Positions 19,075 to 27,796 of a DNA stretch of 64,000 nt are shown in pieces. Position 1 is the first letter of the stretch. Each line of letters starts with the position of its first letter. Made by a program: the position numbers and the translations under genes. Source of the stretch: Bradyrhizobium sp. 139 (GTDB lineage Bacteria; Pseudomonadota; Alphaproteobacteria; Rhizobiales; Xanthobacteraceae); assembly GCF_023074175.1 (NCBI RefSeq), contig NZ_JADPKS010000135.1:48607-112606 (forward strand). Direction: 5' to 3'. Below the pieces are notes generated by a model that was not told where the DNA came from, did not search any database, and was given only the letters and a program-made list of their open reading frames with translations.

Positions 19075-19105
19075 AACGCCCCGGTTCGCCGGGGCGTTTC
19101 CTTTT
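19075..19105 (+). terminator. Terminator of the liv operon
   Basis: AACGCCCCGG-TTCG-CCGGGGCGTT, a perfect 10-bp stem with a stable TTCG tetraloop followed by TCCTTTT. It lies 36 bp after the livK stop. Confidence 0.85.
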
Positions 19106-19114
19106 GCCGTACGG

Positions 19115-19501
19115 TCAGACGGCTGCGGAGAGCTCGCCGCCGGCCGCAGCCTGGGCTTTCCGGAGCGCTTGCAGGAGATCGTTCGGCCGAAATGGTTTTT
19201 GCAGACACACCACATCGGCCAGACCAGGCGCCTCGCCCATAAAATCCAGCGCGGTCATGCCGGAGACCGCGACGATCGGAAATCCGGGAACTCGCTCACG
19301 AATGGCCGCCATGACGTCGACGCCGCTGGTATCGGCCAGGAAAATGTCGACAATCGCAGCATCGAAAGCGCCCCCGCCGAAGGCCTTCAGGCCCGCTGCA
19401 CCGCCCTCGGCCTCGACCACGTCATAATGGTTGACCCGAAGCACGATCGCGACCATGGCGCGGACGTCCTTCTGGTCATCGACAACGAGGACACGGAGCA
19501 T
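19115..19501 (-). CDS. Single-domain response regulator (CheY-like)
   Basis: A 128-aa stand-alone receiver domain. The start at ATG 19501 follows a GGGAG site. Acidic pocket LVVDDQKD is at residues 6-13, the phospho-acceptor Asp in AAIVDIFLADTSG at about 53, the Thr/Ser switch in IVAVSGMT at about 82 and Lys in CLQKPF at about 104. There is no output domain. It is transcribed divergently from the neighbouring hybrid kinase and could shuttle phosphate with it; that link is inferred from proximity only. Confidence 0.88.
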   Translation of the reverse strand: MLRVLVVDDQKDVRAMVAIVLRVNHYDVVEAEGGAAGLKAFGGGAFDAAIVDIFLADTSGVDVMAAIRERVPGFPIVAVSGMTALDFMGEAPGLADVVCLQKPFRPNDLLQALRKAQAAAGGELSAAV

Positions 19502-19733
19502 GGGAACAACTCCCGGATTCACATCGTTAATGCGTTCAATTCACCGCAAAAGAGCGGCAAGACAGTATGAGTCCGTCCCGGTAAAGCACCCCTTACCACT
19601 TACCTGTTCCGAATCCCCCTCCAAATTAAGTAAGCTGTAACCCTCGGTTGAGTCGCAAGCGCTTTCTGTCAGGATGCGCACCCGCAGCCGGCTACCATGA
19701 AGGTAGCGGCTATCTGGCCTGAAAGAGATCGAC

Positions 19734-22550
19734 GTGCGAGGTCATCATGCCGGCTTACGAGAGATCGACGTGCTAGCACCCAACGACCGAAGCACATTCC
19801 TGTCGACCTTGCCGGCTACGCGGAGCGATCGCACGGCGGCATTGGCCATCGTCGGCATCTCCGCGATCCTGTTCGCGCTGGCCGTACCGTTTGCGGGCGT
19901 GCCGCTCGTACGGGTACCGGCCTTCGTGGCGAGCTACCAGTCGGCGCTCGCGGTCAGCGACATCATCACCGCCGTTTTGCTGCTGTCGCAGTTCGCCGTA
20001 CTGCGCAGCCGCGCGTTACTGCTGCTGTCGATCGGCTATCTGTTCACGGCGGGCGCCGCGGTGACCCACGCCCTCACCTTCCCCGGGCTGTTCGCCCCGG
20101 CAGGATTGTTCGGTGCAGGTTCGCAGACCACCGTCTGGCTCTACATGATCTGGCACGGCGGTTTCCCGCTGTTCGTGCTGGCCTATGCGTGGCTGAAGGA
20201 CGGCAACGGCGGCAACAGGATTGCGGGCTCGACGGCGCCCGCAATCGCACTTTCCATCGTCGGGGTGCTTGTTGCGGTGACCGTGTTCGCCTGGCTGGTG
20301 ACTGCGCAGCACGGACTGCTGCCGGTCCTGCTCAAGGACGGCCACTACACCACCACCATGATCGCCGTGGTGTCGTTCGTGTGGTCCCTGAGCTTCGCGG
20401 CGCTGGTCACGCTGTGGTTTCGCAAGCCGCACACGGTGATCGACGTCTGGCTCATGGTCACGATGTGCGCCTGGCTGTTTGACATCGCGCTGTCGGCAAT
20501 CGTCAACGTCGCGCGTTTCGACCTCGGCTTCTATGCCGGCCGGCTCTACGGCCTCTGTGCCTCGAGCTTCGTGCTCGCGGTGCTGCTCATCGAGAACGTG
20601 CGTCTCCAGGCGAACACGGCAGGCATGGTCGGCGCGCTACAGCGGCAGTCGAGTTCGGAGAGAAACTATTATGCCGAGCGCGAGCGGCTGTTCAGCGCCG
20701 TCGTCGAGTCCTCCAACGACGCCATCATCACGAAGTCGCTCGACGGCACGATCACGTCCTGGAACAATGCGGCCGAGCGCGTCTTCGGCTACTCCGCCGA
20801 CGAGGCGATCGGCTGCCAGATCGATATCATCATGCCCGAGGCGCAGCGCGAGGAAATCATCGAAATGCTGGCCCGCACCCGCAACGGCGAGGTCATCGAT
20901 CAGCACGAGGCCGTACGGCTGCACAAGAGCGGTCAACCGATCGACGTCGTGCTGAGCCAGGTCCCGCTGCGATCGACCGACGGCAAGATCATCGGCGCTT
21001 CCAAGGTAGCTCGTGACGTCACCGAGCGGAAGCGGGCAGAATCCGCTCTCAACCGCGAGATCGAGGAGCGCCAGCGCATCTTCGAGACCTCGCAGGACCT
21101 GATTCTCGTGACGGACGGTTATGGCAATTTCATCCAGATCAGCCCGAGCGTGAAGGACATTCTCGGGTACAAGCCGGAGGACATGATCGGGCACAGCGCC
21201 ACCGAGTTCATTCATCCCGACGATCTCGACAAGACGCGGAGCGAGATGCGCGCGGCACGGCGCGGCGCGGTCAAGCGCAGCTTCGAGGCGCGCTACTACC
21301 ACTACGATGGTCACGAGGTGACGCTGAACTGGATGGGCACCTGGTCGGAGCCGGTGAAGCGCCATTTCTTCATCGGCCGTGACCTCACCGAGAAACAGGC
21401 CGCAGAAGCCCAGCTCAGGCAGGTCCAGAAAATGGACTCCATCGGCCAGCTGACCGGCGGCGTCGCCCACGATTTCAACAACGTACTGACGGTCATCACC
21501 GGCACGATCGGCATCCTCGCGGATGCGGTGGCCGACCGCCCCGAGCTCGCCGCGATCACCAAGCTGATCGACGACGCCGCCGAGCGCGGCGCGCAACTGA
21601 CCAAGCACCTGCTCGCCTTTGCCCGCAAGCAGCCGCTCCAGCCGCGCGAGATCGACATCAATGCGCTGGCGCTCGAGGCCGCCAAGCTGCTGCACCCGAC
21701 CCTCGGCGAGCAGATCACCATCATGCCGCAGCTCACCGAGGATGCCTGGCCGGCGCTGGTCGACCCCGGCCAGCTCTCCACCGCGATCCTCAACCTGGCG
21801 CTGAACGCGCGCGACGCCATGCCGGATGGCGGCACCCTGGTGCTGGAGACCCGCAACATCTTTCTCGATGACGGCTATGCCAGCATGAACCCCGACGTCG
21901 TCGCCGGCAATTATGTGATGATCGCGGTCAGCGACACCGGCACCGGCATTCCGCCGAACCTGCTCGAGCGGGTGTTCGACCCGTTCTTCACCACCAAGGA
22001 GGTCGGCAAGGGCACCGGGCTCGGGCTCAGCATGGTGTTCGGCTTCGTCAAGCAGTCCGGCGGCCACATCAAGATCTACAGCGAGGAAGGCCACGGCACG
22101 AGCGTGAAGATCTACCTGCCGCGCTCGAGCGGCGTGCAGGAGACCGAGTTTGAGGCACTCCAGAATGTGCCCATCACTGGCGGCGACGAGAAGATCCTGA
22201 TCGTCGAGGATGACGCGTTGGTGCGGCAATATGTGGTGACCCAGATCAAGAGCCTCGGCTATGCCGCGCTCGAGGCCGCCAACGCGGCCGAAGCCCTCAC
22301 CATCATCGATGCCGACAAGGGCATCGACCTGCTCTTCACCGACATCATCATGCCGGGCCACATGAACGGCCGCCAGCTCGCGGACGAGGCGGCGCGGCGG
22401 CGTCCCGACCTGAAGACGCTGTTCACCTCGGGCTACACCGAGAATGCCATCGTCCATCACGGCCGGCTCGATTCCGGCGTGCTGCTGCTGGCCAAGCCCT
22501 ACCGCAAATCCGAGCTCGCCAAGATGCTCAGGACGGCGCTGGCGAGTTGA
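19734..22550 (+). CDS. Hybrid histidine kinase MASE4-like/PAS/PAS/HisKA/HATPase/REC
   Basis: A 938-aa (or 926-aa) inner-membrane sensor. Residues about 25-290 form a MASE4-like membrane sensor with about eight helices. Two PAS domains follow (about 319-440, FSAVVESSNDAIITKS...; about 449-565, FETSQDLILVTDGYGNFIQI). Then come HisKA with phospho-His in QLTGGVAHDFNNVL (about 579), HATPase (about 675-800; NLALNARDAMPDGG, GTGLGLSMVFG) and a C-terminal receiver (about 820-935, LLFTDIIMP). Two in-frame GTG starts (19734 and 19770) lie inside a duplicated 14-bp sequence, so the start is uncertain. Confidence 0.9.
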   Translation: MRGHHAGLREIDVLAPNDRSTFLSTLPATRSDRTAALAIVGISAILFALAVPFAGVPLVRVPAFVASYQSALAVSDIITAVLLLSQFAVLRSRALLLLSIGYLFTAGAAVTHALTFPGLFAPAGLFGAGSQTTVWLYMIWHGGFPLFVLAYAWLKDGNGGNRIAGSTAPAIALSIVGVLVAVTVFAWLVTAQHGLLPVLLKDGHYTTTMIAVVSFVWSLSFAALVTLWFRKPHTVIDVWLMVTMCAWLFDIALSAIVNVARFDLGFYAGRLYGLCASSFVLAVLLIENVRLQANTAGMVGALQRQSSSERNYYAERERLFSAVVESSNDAIITKSLDGTITSWNNAAERVFGYSADEAIGCQIDIIMPEAQREEIIEMLARTRNGEVIDQHEAVRLHKSGQPIDVVLSQVPLRSTDGKIIGASKVARDVTERKRAESALNREIEERQRIFETSQDLILVTDGYGNFIQISPSVKDILGYKPEDMIGHSATEFIHPDDLDKTRSEMRAARRGAVKRSFEARYYHYDGHEVTLNWMGTWSEPVKRHFFIGRDLTEKQAAEAQLRQVQKMDSIGQLTGGVAHDFNNVLTVITGTIGILADAVADRPELAAITKLIDDAAERGAQLTKHLLAFARKQPLQPREIDINALALEAAKLLHPTLGEQITIMPQLTEDAWPALVDPGQLSTAILNLALNARDAMPDGGTLVLETRNIFLDDGYASMNPDVVAGNYVMIAVSDTGTGIPPNLLERVFDPFFTTKEVGKGTGLGLSMVFGFVKQSGGHIKIYSEEGHGTSVKIYLPRSSGVQETEFEALQNVPITGGDEKILIVEDDALVRQYVVTQIKSLGYAALEAANAAEALTIIDADKGIDLLFTDIIMPGHMNGRQLADEAARRRPDLKTLFTSGYTENAIVHHGRLDSGVLLLAKPYRKSELAKMLRTALAS

Positions 22551-22595
22551 GCCGGCCGTGTCCGTGCGCTATCGCTGACGGCAGTAGCGCATGGA

Positions 22596-23600
22596 GTGCC
22601 GGCCTTGAAAAATCTGCTTACCGATATCGCCGGCGTCCGCGTCGGCCACGCCGAGGATGCGACAGTCGCCTCCGGCGCGACGGCGATCATCTTCGATTCC
22701 CCGGCGGTCGCGGCGATCGACGTGCGCGGCGGCGGCCCCGGCACGCGCGAGGACGCGTTGCTCGATCTTGCCAGCACGATCGATCGCATCGATGCGATTG
22801 CGCTGTCCGGCGGCTCCGCCTTTGGAATCGAGGCCGGCGGCGGCATCCAGGCCTGGCTTGCCGAACAGGGCCGCGGCTTGCGGATTCGCGAAGCGGTGAT
22901 CCCGATCGTGCCGGGCGCGATCGTGTTCGACCTGCTCAACGGCGGCGACAAGGCCTGGGGGCGCTTCGCGCCCTATCGCGATCTCGGTTATGCCGCAGCA
23001 TTGGCCGCAGGCGACGATTTTGCGCTGGGCAGCGTCGGCGCCGGCCTCGGGGCCACCACCGCGACCTTCAAGGGCGGACTCGGCTCGGCCTCAGCAGTCC
23101 TGGCCAACGGCATCAAGGTCGCCGCCATCATGGTCGTCAACGCAGTCGGCAGCGCAACCGTCGGCGAGGGACCGTGGTTCTGGGCGGCGCCGTTCGAGGA
23201 GAACGGCGAGTTCGGCGGGCGCGGCCTGCCGCCACAGTTCACGCCGGACATGCTGGCGATGCGCATCAAGGGCGGTCCCGCCGCGAGCGCACGTGAAAAC
23301 ACCACGATCGGCCTTGTCGTCACCGATGCCACGCTGACCAAGGCGCAGGCCAAGCGGCTTGCGATGATTGCGCACACAGGATTTGCCCGCGCCATTTATC
23401 CGGTGCATGCCCCGACTGACGGCGACGTGCTGTTCGCTGCCGCGACCTGCGAGAAGCCGATCGAGCCGCTGGTCGGCCTCACCGAACTCGGCACGGTCGC
23501 CGCCAACGTGGTCGCGCGCGCGATCGCACGCGGCGTCTACAATGCGACGGCGTTGCCGTTCCCCGGCACGCTGCCGGCGTGGAAGGACCGGTTCGGCTAG
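22596..23600 (+). CDS. P1 family peptidase (S58, DmpA-like)
   Basis: A 334-aa Ntn-hydrolase-fold P1/DmpA-like protein (PF03576). The N-terminal TDIAGVRVGHAEDATVASGAT, RGGGPGTREDALLD and ALSGGSAFGIEAGGGIQAWL are family hallmarks. The autocleavage region before the nucleophile is probably in RENTTIGLVVTDATLTKAQA (the N-T-T block, about residue 233). Members are aminopeptidases or amidases acting on beta-peptides, D-amino acid amides or pantetheine-like substrates; the substrate here is unknown. GTG start at 22596. Confidence 0.88.
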   Translation: MPALKNLLTDIAGVRVGHAEDATVASGATAIIFDSPAVAAIDVRGGGPGTREDALLDLASTIDRIDAIALSGGSAFGIEAGGGIQAWLAEQGRGLRIREAVIPIVPGAIVFDLLNGGDKAWGRFAPYRDLGYAAALAAGDDFALGSVGAGLGATTATFKGGLGSASAVLANGIKVAAIMVVNAVGSATVGEGPWFWAAPFEENGEFGGRGLPPQFTPDMLAMRIKGGPAASARENTTIGLVVTDATLTKAQAKRLAMIAHTGFARAIYPVHAPTDGDVLFAAATCEKPIEPLVGLTELGTVAANVVARAIARGVYNATALPFPGTLPAWKDRFG

Positions 23601-23650
23601 AAACGAAACGGTGGATACGGCGTTATCCTGGCGCTCCAAGGTGCACCGCC

Positions 23651-23863
23651 ATGCCGTCTTCCGTGATCCGCTTCTTCCGCTATGCGCCCGACACGCGCGA
23701 GCTGAAGGTGACTTTCGTCAGCGGACGCCTGTATATCTACGAGGACGTTCCGCCCGAGGTCGCCGCCGCGTTCGGGAATGCGTATTCAAAGGGCACGTTC
23801 TTCAATCACGAAATCCGTGATCGTTATGCCTATCGCGACATCACTCGCGCGCATGTCGGTTAA
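23651..23863 (+). CDS. KTSC domain protein
   Basis: A 70-aa KTSC-domain protein (PF13619). Start ATG 23651; the frame extends upstream but without family similarity. Core: MPSSVIRFFRYAPDTRELKV, FVSGRLYIYEDVPPEVAAAF and AYSKGTFFNHEIRDRY. The domain is small and often found alone or fused to lysyl-tRNA synthetase-like or nuclease proteins; its role is not established. Confidence 0.82.
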   Translation: MPSSVIRFFRYAPDTRELKVTFVSGRLYIYEDVPPEVAAAFGNAYSKGTFFNHEIRDRYAYRDITRAHVG

Positions 23864-23876
23864 CCGGGGATACGGC

Positions 23877-24695
23877 TCACACGCTCATCGACATCGATGA
23901 AGCCGCGGATCCCGCCGAGGCCTGCGCCTGGCGCTGCATCATCTGCCCGAACCAGTCATAAGGCGAATTGCCGCCGCCGTTCGCATTTGACGAGTTGGAG
24001 GCGCCCGGGACCGTCGTCGCCATCTTGAAGCCGTCGGCAAAGGTGACAGTGGTGGTGGTCGAGCCGTCGGCGCCGGTCGTCGTGGTCGAGGTCGAGCCGC
24101 CGCTCGATTGTGACGAGGAATCCGAGCCGCTGCCGGACGCATCGCCAGCAGCTTGTGCCTGTTGGTGCCCGTGATGGCTGCTCTTCAGCGCCTTCGACAT
24201 CTCATCCAGACTGACGCTGCCGTCGGAATTCGTATCCATCTTCGAGAAGACGTCGTCGGCCTGCGCGAGGTTGGTACCACCAGCCCCCAGCCCGTTCTCG
24301 AATTCGGATTTGGTGATGTTGCCGTCGCCATCTGCATCGATCTGCGAGAACATATCCTTCAGTGCGTCCTGCCGGCTCGTGGATTTTGATGCCGAGGCCA
24401 ATGTCGAGCTCGATGACGCCGAGTTGGTGGCGCTGCTCGCGCTGCCCGACGACAGGCCTTGCATGGCGAGCAATGCGCTCATCGTCTCCGGCGCGAGCTG
24501 TGGACCTTTGCTTGACGCGACCAGCGACGTCACGATGCTGGCCGGGTTGTCGACCGCGAACGCGTTGGTCGCGGCTTGCGAAGACCCGGTCTTCTGCGTC
24601 GACCCGGCCTTCTGCGTTGCCGATGACGATTTCGAGTCCGTCAGCGACTGTAGCGCGTCGAGCGCACTGCCTACGGCACCGAGGGCGAACAACAT
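23877..24695 (-). CDS. EF-hand calcium-binding protein, Ser-rich
   Basis: A 272-aa protein with two canonical EF-hand loops, DADGDGNITKSE (about residues 118-129) and DTNSDGSVSLDE (about 154-165). They lie between Ser/Ala/Thr-rich low-complexity regions (SSSATQKAGSTQKTGSSQA near the N-terminus; GSGSDSSSQSSGGSTSTTTT after the EF hands). The C-terminus is MSMSV. No classical Sec signal is visible, although the first 20 residues are mildly hydrophobic. It may be a calcium sensor or an exported protein. It reads convergently towards the KTSC gene. Confidence 0.8.
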   Translation of the reverse strand: MLFALGAVGSALDALQSLTDSKSSSATQKAGSTQKTGSSQAATNAFAVDNPASIVTSLVASSKGPQLAPETMSALLAMQGLSSGSASSATNSASSSSTLASASKSTSRQDALKDMFSQIDADGDGNITKSEFENGLGAGGTNLAQADDVFSKMDTNSDGSVSLDEMSKALKSSHHGHQQAQAAGDASGSGSDSSSQSSGGSTSTTTTGADGSTTTTVTFADGFKMATTVPGASNSSNANGGGNSPYDWFGQMMQRQAQASAGSAASSMSMSV

Positions 24696-24946
24696 TGCAC
24701 AACTCCAACCGATGCGGCATGCCGCGGCGAATGTTCCTCGGATAAGTCAGCAAGCGTCGTGCCAGCGCGAAAAGCTCAATGAATTCCGCCTTCGCCGCGC
24801 TTGGCGCGGCAAGGGAACATCGGCAATTCATGCCGCAGACGGCAGAAATTTCCGCCCACAGGAAGCACGCCGCCCCTGCATTGCCCGGCGTAGAGGCCCA
24901 TGTTAGGCGAGGTCCATCATTTACGGCCGCCACGGGAAACCGCGCC

Positions 24947-25648
24947 ATGACTCAAGCCTTCGCCCCCCGCCCCCTGGCAATCGCGCCCTCGATCCTGGCC
25001 TCGGATTTCTCCAAGCTCGGCGAGGAGGTGCGCGCGGTGGACGCTGCCGGCGCCGACTGGATCCACCTCGACGTGATGGACGGTCACTTCGTTCCCAACA
25101 TCTCCTACGGCCCCGACATCATCAAGGCGATGCGCCCGCACACCAGGAAGATATTCGACGCGCATCTGATGATCTCGCCCTGCGACCCCTACCTCGAGGC
25201 CTTCGCCAAAGCCGGCTGTGACCACATCACCGTGCATGCGGAAGCCGGTCCGCATCTGCACCGCTCGCTCCAGGCGATCCGCGCGCTCGGCAAGAAAGCC
25301 GGCGTCTCGCTCAACCCGGGCACGCCGATCAGCGCGCTCGAATACGTCCTCGATCTTGTCGACCTCGTGCTGGTGATGTCAGTCAATCCGGGCTTCGGCG
25401 GCCAGGCCTTCATCTCCTCCGCGATCGGCAAGATCCGCGACATCCGCGCGATGACGGCAGGCCGTCCGATCGACATCGAGGTCGATGGCGGCGTCGGTGC
25501 GGACGTCGCGGGTCCCTTGGCCGCGGCGGGCGCCAACGCCTTCGTCGCCGGCACCTCGGTGTTCAGGGGCGGCACGCAGGAAGCGTACAAGACCAACATC
25601 GCCGCGATCCGCAACGCCGCCGCAGGTGCACGCGGCGAAGCGATCTGA
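24947..25648 (+). CDS. rpe: Ribulose-phosphate 3-epimerase
   Basis: A 233-aa TIM-barrel enzyme interconverting ribulose-5-phosphate and xylulose-5-phosphate (pentose phosphate pathway, Calvin cycle). It has IAPSILASDFSKLGEEV, HLDVMDGHFVPNISYG (metal His and catalytic Asp), DAHLMISPCDPYL, VMSVNPGFGGQAF and EVDGGVGADVAGPLAAAGAN (second catalytic Asp, phosphate loop). Start at ATG 24947; an in-frame extension of 56 codons upstream lacks similarity. Confidence 0.95.
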   Translation: MTQAFAPRPLAIAPSILASDFSKLGEEVRAVDAAGADWIHLDVMDGHFVPNISYGPDIIKAMRPHTRKIFDAHLMISPCDPYLEAFAKAGCDHITVHAEAGPHLHRSLQAIRALGKKAGVSLNPGTPISALEYVLDLVDLVLVMSVNPGFGGQAFISSAIGKIRDIRAMTAGRPIDIEVDGGVGADVAGPLAAAGANAFVAGTSVFRGGTQEAYKTNIAAIRNAAAGARGEAI

Positions 25649-25799
25649 ACCGCAACACATGTGCTGAAAAGCTGCGGATCTTACGGGTGTTGCGACGCGC
25701 AATGCCTAAAATTGCAACTTTGATCCGTACTCCTCCGGGCTTCCCTGATTCGCGCAAATCACCGCTAGTGATTCTTGCCTGTTTTCGCGGGAGCACATC

Positions 25800-25940
25800 A
25801 TGACGACGACCCTGGTCTGGACTGGCGTGGCGTTGTGGCTTGGTTTTTGTGCGTTTGTTGTGTTTGGCCCATCTGCCGGACCGGTGAAGGTCCCGGCACG
25901 TTCGGCCCGTATCGTCCGTCGCGACTGGGTTCGGGCCTGA
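25800..25940 (+). CDS. Possible 46-aa single-span membrane protein
   Basis: A small ORF starting MTTTLVWTGVALWLGFCAFV with one predicted transmembrane helix (residues about 4-24) and a basic tail (VPARSARIVRRDWVRA). A GGGAG site lies 6-10 bp before the ATG. Composition and layout look like a genuine small membrane protein. No family recognised. Confidence 0.5.
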   Translation: MTTTLVWTGVALWLGFCAFVVFGPSAGPVKVPARSARIVRRDWVRA

Positions 25941-25944
25941 GCCG

Positions 25945-26124
25945 ATGCAGATCGCACTCGTGAAGCGTCAGCCGAAGCGCAGATGCCGCATCCCGCGGCG
26001 CCCGCATCCTGACCTCGACTATTTCTTCGGTCGGCTCCAACGCACCGAAGGCGAGATGCGCGACGACACCGGGCCCGAGACGGCGGACCTGGATCACCCG
26101 CTCCGGTCACCGCGCCGGCATTGA
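25945..26124 (+). CDS. Possible 59-aa Arg-rich ORF
   Basis: An ORF starting MQIALVKRQPKRRCRIPRRP, strongly basic at the N-terminus and acidic in the middle (RTEGEMRDDTGPETADLDH). It begins 4 bp after the stop of the 46-aa ORF, which suggests coupling, and ends 24 bp before the small zinc-ribbon gene. No family recognised, and it may be non-coding. Confidence 0.3.
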   Translation: MQIALVKRQPKRRCRIPRRPHPDLDYFFGRLQRTEGEMRDDTGPETADLDHPLRSPRRH

Positions 26125-26148
26125 ATTCTTTTTTCCGGACTGAAGCTG

Positions 26149-26340
26149 ATGAAACCGCACTGCCCGAACTGCCTGAAGGAAATGACCAAGGCATCCGCGT
26201 CGCGTAACCTGTTCAATTGCGAGCCCTGCCGCGAGATCATCCAGTATTTCGGCGGCAGCGCGGACCACGGCGAGCCCGGCCCGCAATTCTGCTGGCCGAT
26301 CCGCCGCAAGCGCGCCATCCACGCCGCCCACGCGGCCTGA
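26149..26340 (+). CDS. Small zinc-ribbon-like protein
   Basis: A 63-aa protein with paired Cys motifs HCPNCLKEM and NCEPCREI (CxxC at residues about 5-8 and about 24-27) and a later FCWPIRRKR. The two CxxC knuckles suggest a zinc-binding mini-domain of the kind seen in short alphaproteobacterial hypothetical proteins. It converges on the kinase-USP gene, 26 bp away. Function unknown. Confidence 0.65.
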   Translation: MKPHCPNCLKEMTKASASRNLFNCEPCREIIQYFGGSADHGEPGPQFCWPIRRKRAIHAAHAA

Positions 26341-26366
26341 TCCCTTCCAAGATCCAGGGCGCGGCC

Positions 26367-27791
26367 CTATCCGGCCTCCTCATCCGCATCCCCGGCCATC
26401 CGCGGCGGCCGCACCATAGTGACGGTGCAGGCCGCTTCCGAGGCCACTTTGGCGGAGACGCTGCCGAGCAGCGTGCGGCGGAACGAGCCCTGCCGCGCGC
26501 CGATGATGACGTGGTCGACGTGGTTGACCTCGCAAAACTCCAGGATCGCCGCAGCGGGATCGACGGCTTCCAGCACGTGGGCCGACAACCGGCTTTCATC
26601 CAGCTTGAGCGGCATGGCCCAGTGGCGGAGCGCCACCAACCGGTCGATATGCTTGTTGGAGCCCTGCTCGTCCAGCGTCCGGTCGATCGCGATGCGGTTC
26701 AGCTTCAGCACGTTGAGACAGGCGAGCCGCGCCGAAGGCAGCGTAGCGAGAATGCGCTCTGTCGTCACGCGCAGCGCCTCGTTCAGCTCCGGCGCGCCTT
26801 CCACCGTATCGAGCGCGACCGCGAGGATCGGGCTGGAGGCGATTTGCGCGGCGACGTCCGATTTTGCGCGTGGCGTCATGACGCCCTGGTTGAAGCGACG
26901 GCGCCAGGCGACGCTGAGCGGATCGCGCTTCAGCCGTTCCGAACGCGCGGTGAGCTTGACCTGGTCCGGATGGGCAAGATCGAAGGCGAGCTGGGACGCG
27001 GTCGGATAGCGCCATACCGGCTCGATCTCGAGACATCGCAGCACCACCTCCTGGAGCCAACGCGGATAGTCGGCGCGCAAGCCGCGCGGCGGATGCGGAT
27101 CGCGCCACAGCCGACGACGCATCGCGCGCAGCGTCTCGCCCTCGCCGAACGGCCGCTCGCCGGTGGTGAAGAAATAGAGCAGCACGCCCAGCGAAAACAG
27201 ATCGCTGCGCGGATCGTCGCGCACACCCAGCAGCCGCTCGGGCGCCATATAGGGCGCGGTGCCGTAAGGCAGGCGGAACTCCTCCTGCAACAGATCCGGC
27301 AAATGGTTGTGGTGTGACAGGCCGTAGTCGATCAGCACCGCCTCGCCAGAGTCGCGGAACATGATGCTGCTCGGCTTGACGTCATGATGGATGACGTTCT
27401 GCCGATGCAAATCGGCAAGCGCGGTCGCGATCTTCGCAACCAGCTGCCGCGCCTCGTCATAAGGCAGCGGCAGGTCCGGCAGCCGCTTGTAGAGCGTGGC
27501 CCCGACGATGCGCTCGACCACGACGTAGGCCTGATGCGCGAAATCGCCGGTGCCAAAACATGAGGGCACGTGCGGCCCGGCGAGCCGCGGCAGGATCATC
27601 ATCTCCATCTCGAAGGAGACGATCGCGGCAGGGTCCTCGCCCTCCGACACCCGCGGGATCTTCATCAGCAGCGGCACGTCGATCCCGGGATGGGTGACGG
27701 TCCACAGCGTCGCCATGCCGCCGGCATGGACGCACTCACCAATGGTGTAGCCGTCGATCTCGGCGCCTGATTTGACCAGGGGTTGCGGCAT
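26367..27791 (-). CDS. Bifunctional Ser/Thr protein kinase / universal stress protein
   Basis: A 474-aa fusion. Residues about 14-285 are a Hanks-type kinase: glycine loop ECVHAGGMATLW, ATP-anchoring Lys44 (LLMKIPR), catalytic loop IHHDVKPSSIMF (Asp137; HHD in place of HRD), metal loop DYG at 155-157 instead of DFG, and APE-equivalent YMAPERLLG. Residues about 320-462 are a UspA domain (ILAVALDTVEGAPEL; HVIIGARQGSFRRTLLGSVS). The ATG at 27791 is preferred over an upstream start because it lies 5 bp after the metallophosphoesterase stop. It is the last gene of a five-gene minus-strand array and probably acts as a cytosolic stress-signalling kinase. Confidence 0.9.
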   Translation of the reverse strand: MPQPLVKSGAEIDGYTIGECVHAGGMATLWTVTHPGIDVPLLMKIPRVSEGEDPAAIVSFEMEMMILPRLAGPHVPSCFGTGDFAHQAYVVVERIVGATLYKRLPDLPLPYDEARQLVAKIATALADLHRQNVIHHDVKPSSIMFRDSGEAVLIDYGLSHHNHLPDLLQEEFRLPYGTAPYMAPERLLGVRDDPRSDLFSLGVLLYFFTTGERPFGEGETLRAMRRRLWRDPHPPRGLRADYPRWLQEVVLRCLEIEPVWRYPTASQLAFDLAHPDQVKLTARSERLKRDPLSVAWRRRFNQGVMTPRAKSDVAAQIASSPILAVALDTVEGAPELNEALRVTTERILATLPSARLACLNVLKLNRIAIDRTLDEQGSNKHIDRLVALRHWAMPLKLDESRLSAHVLEAVDPAAAILEFCEVNHVDHVIIGARQGSFRRTLLGSVSAKVASEAACTVTMVRPPRMAGDADEEAG

Positions 27792-27796
27792 CGTCG

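Noticed and set aside
20637..22460. Long open frame on the minus strand antisense to the hybrid kinase (607 codons)
   Set aside because: Shadow of a GC-rich gene; the plus-strand PAS, HisKA, HATPase and REC motifs are unambiguous.
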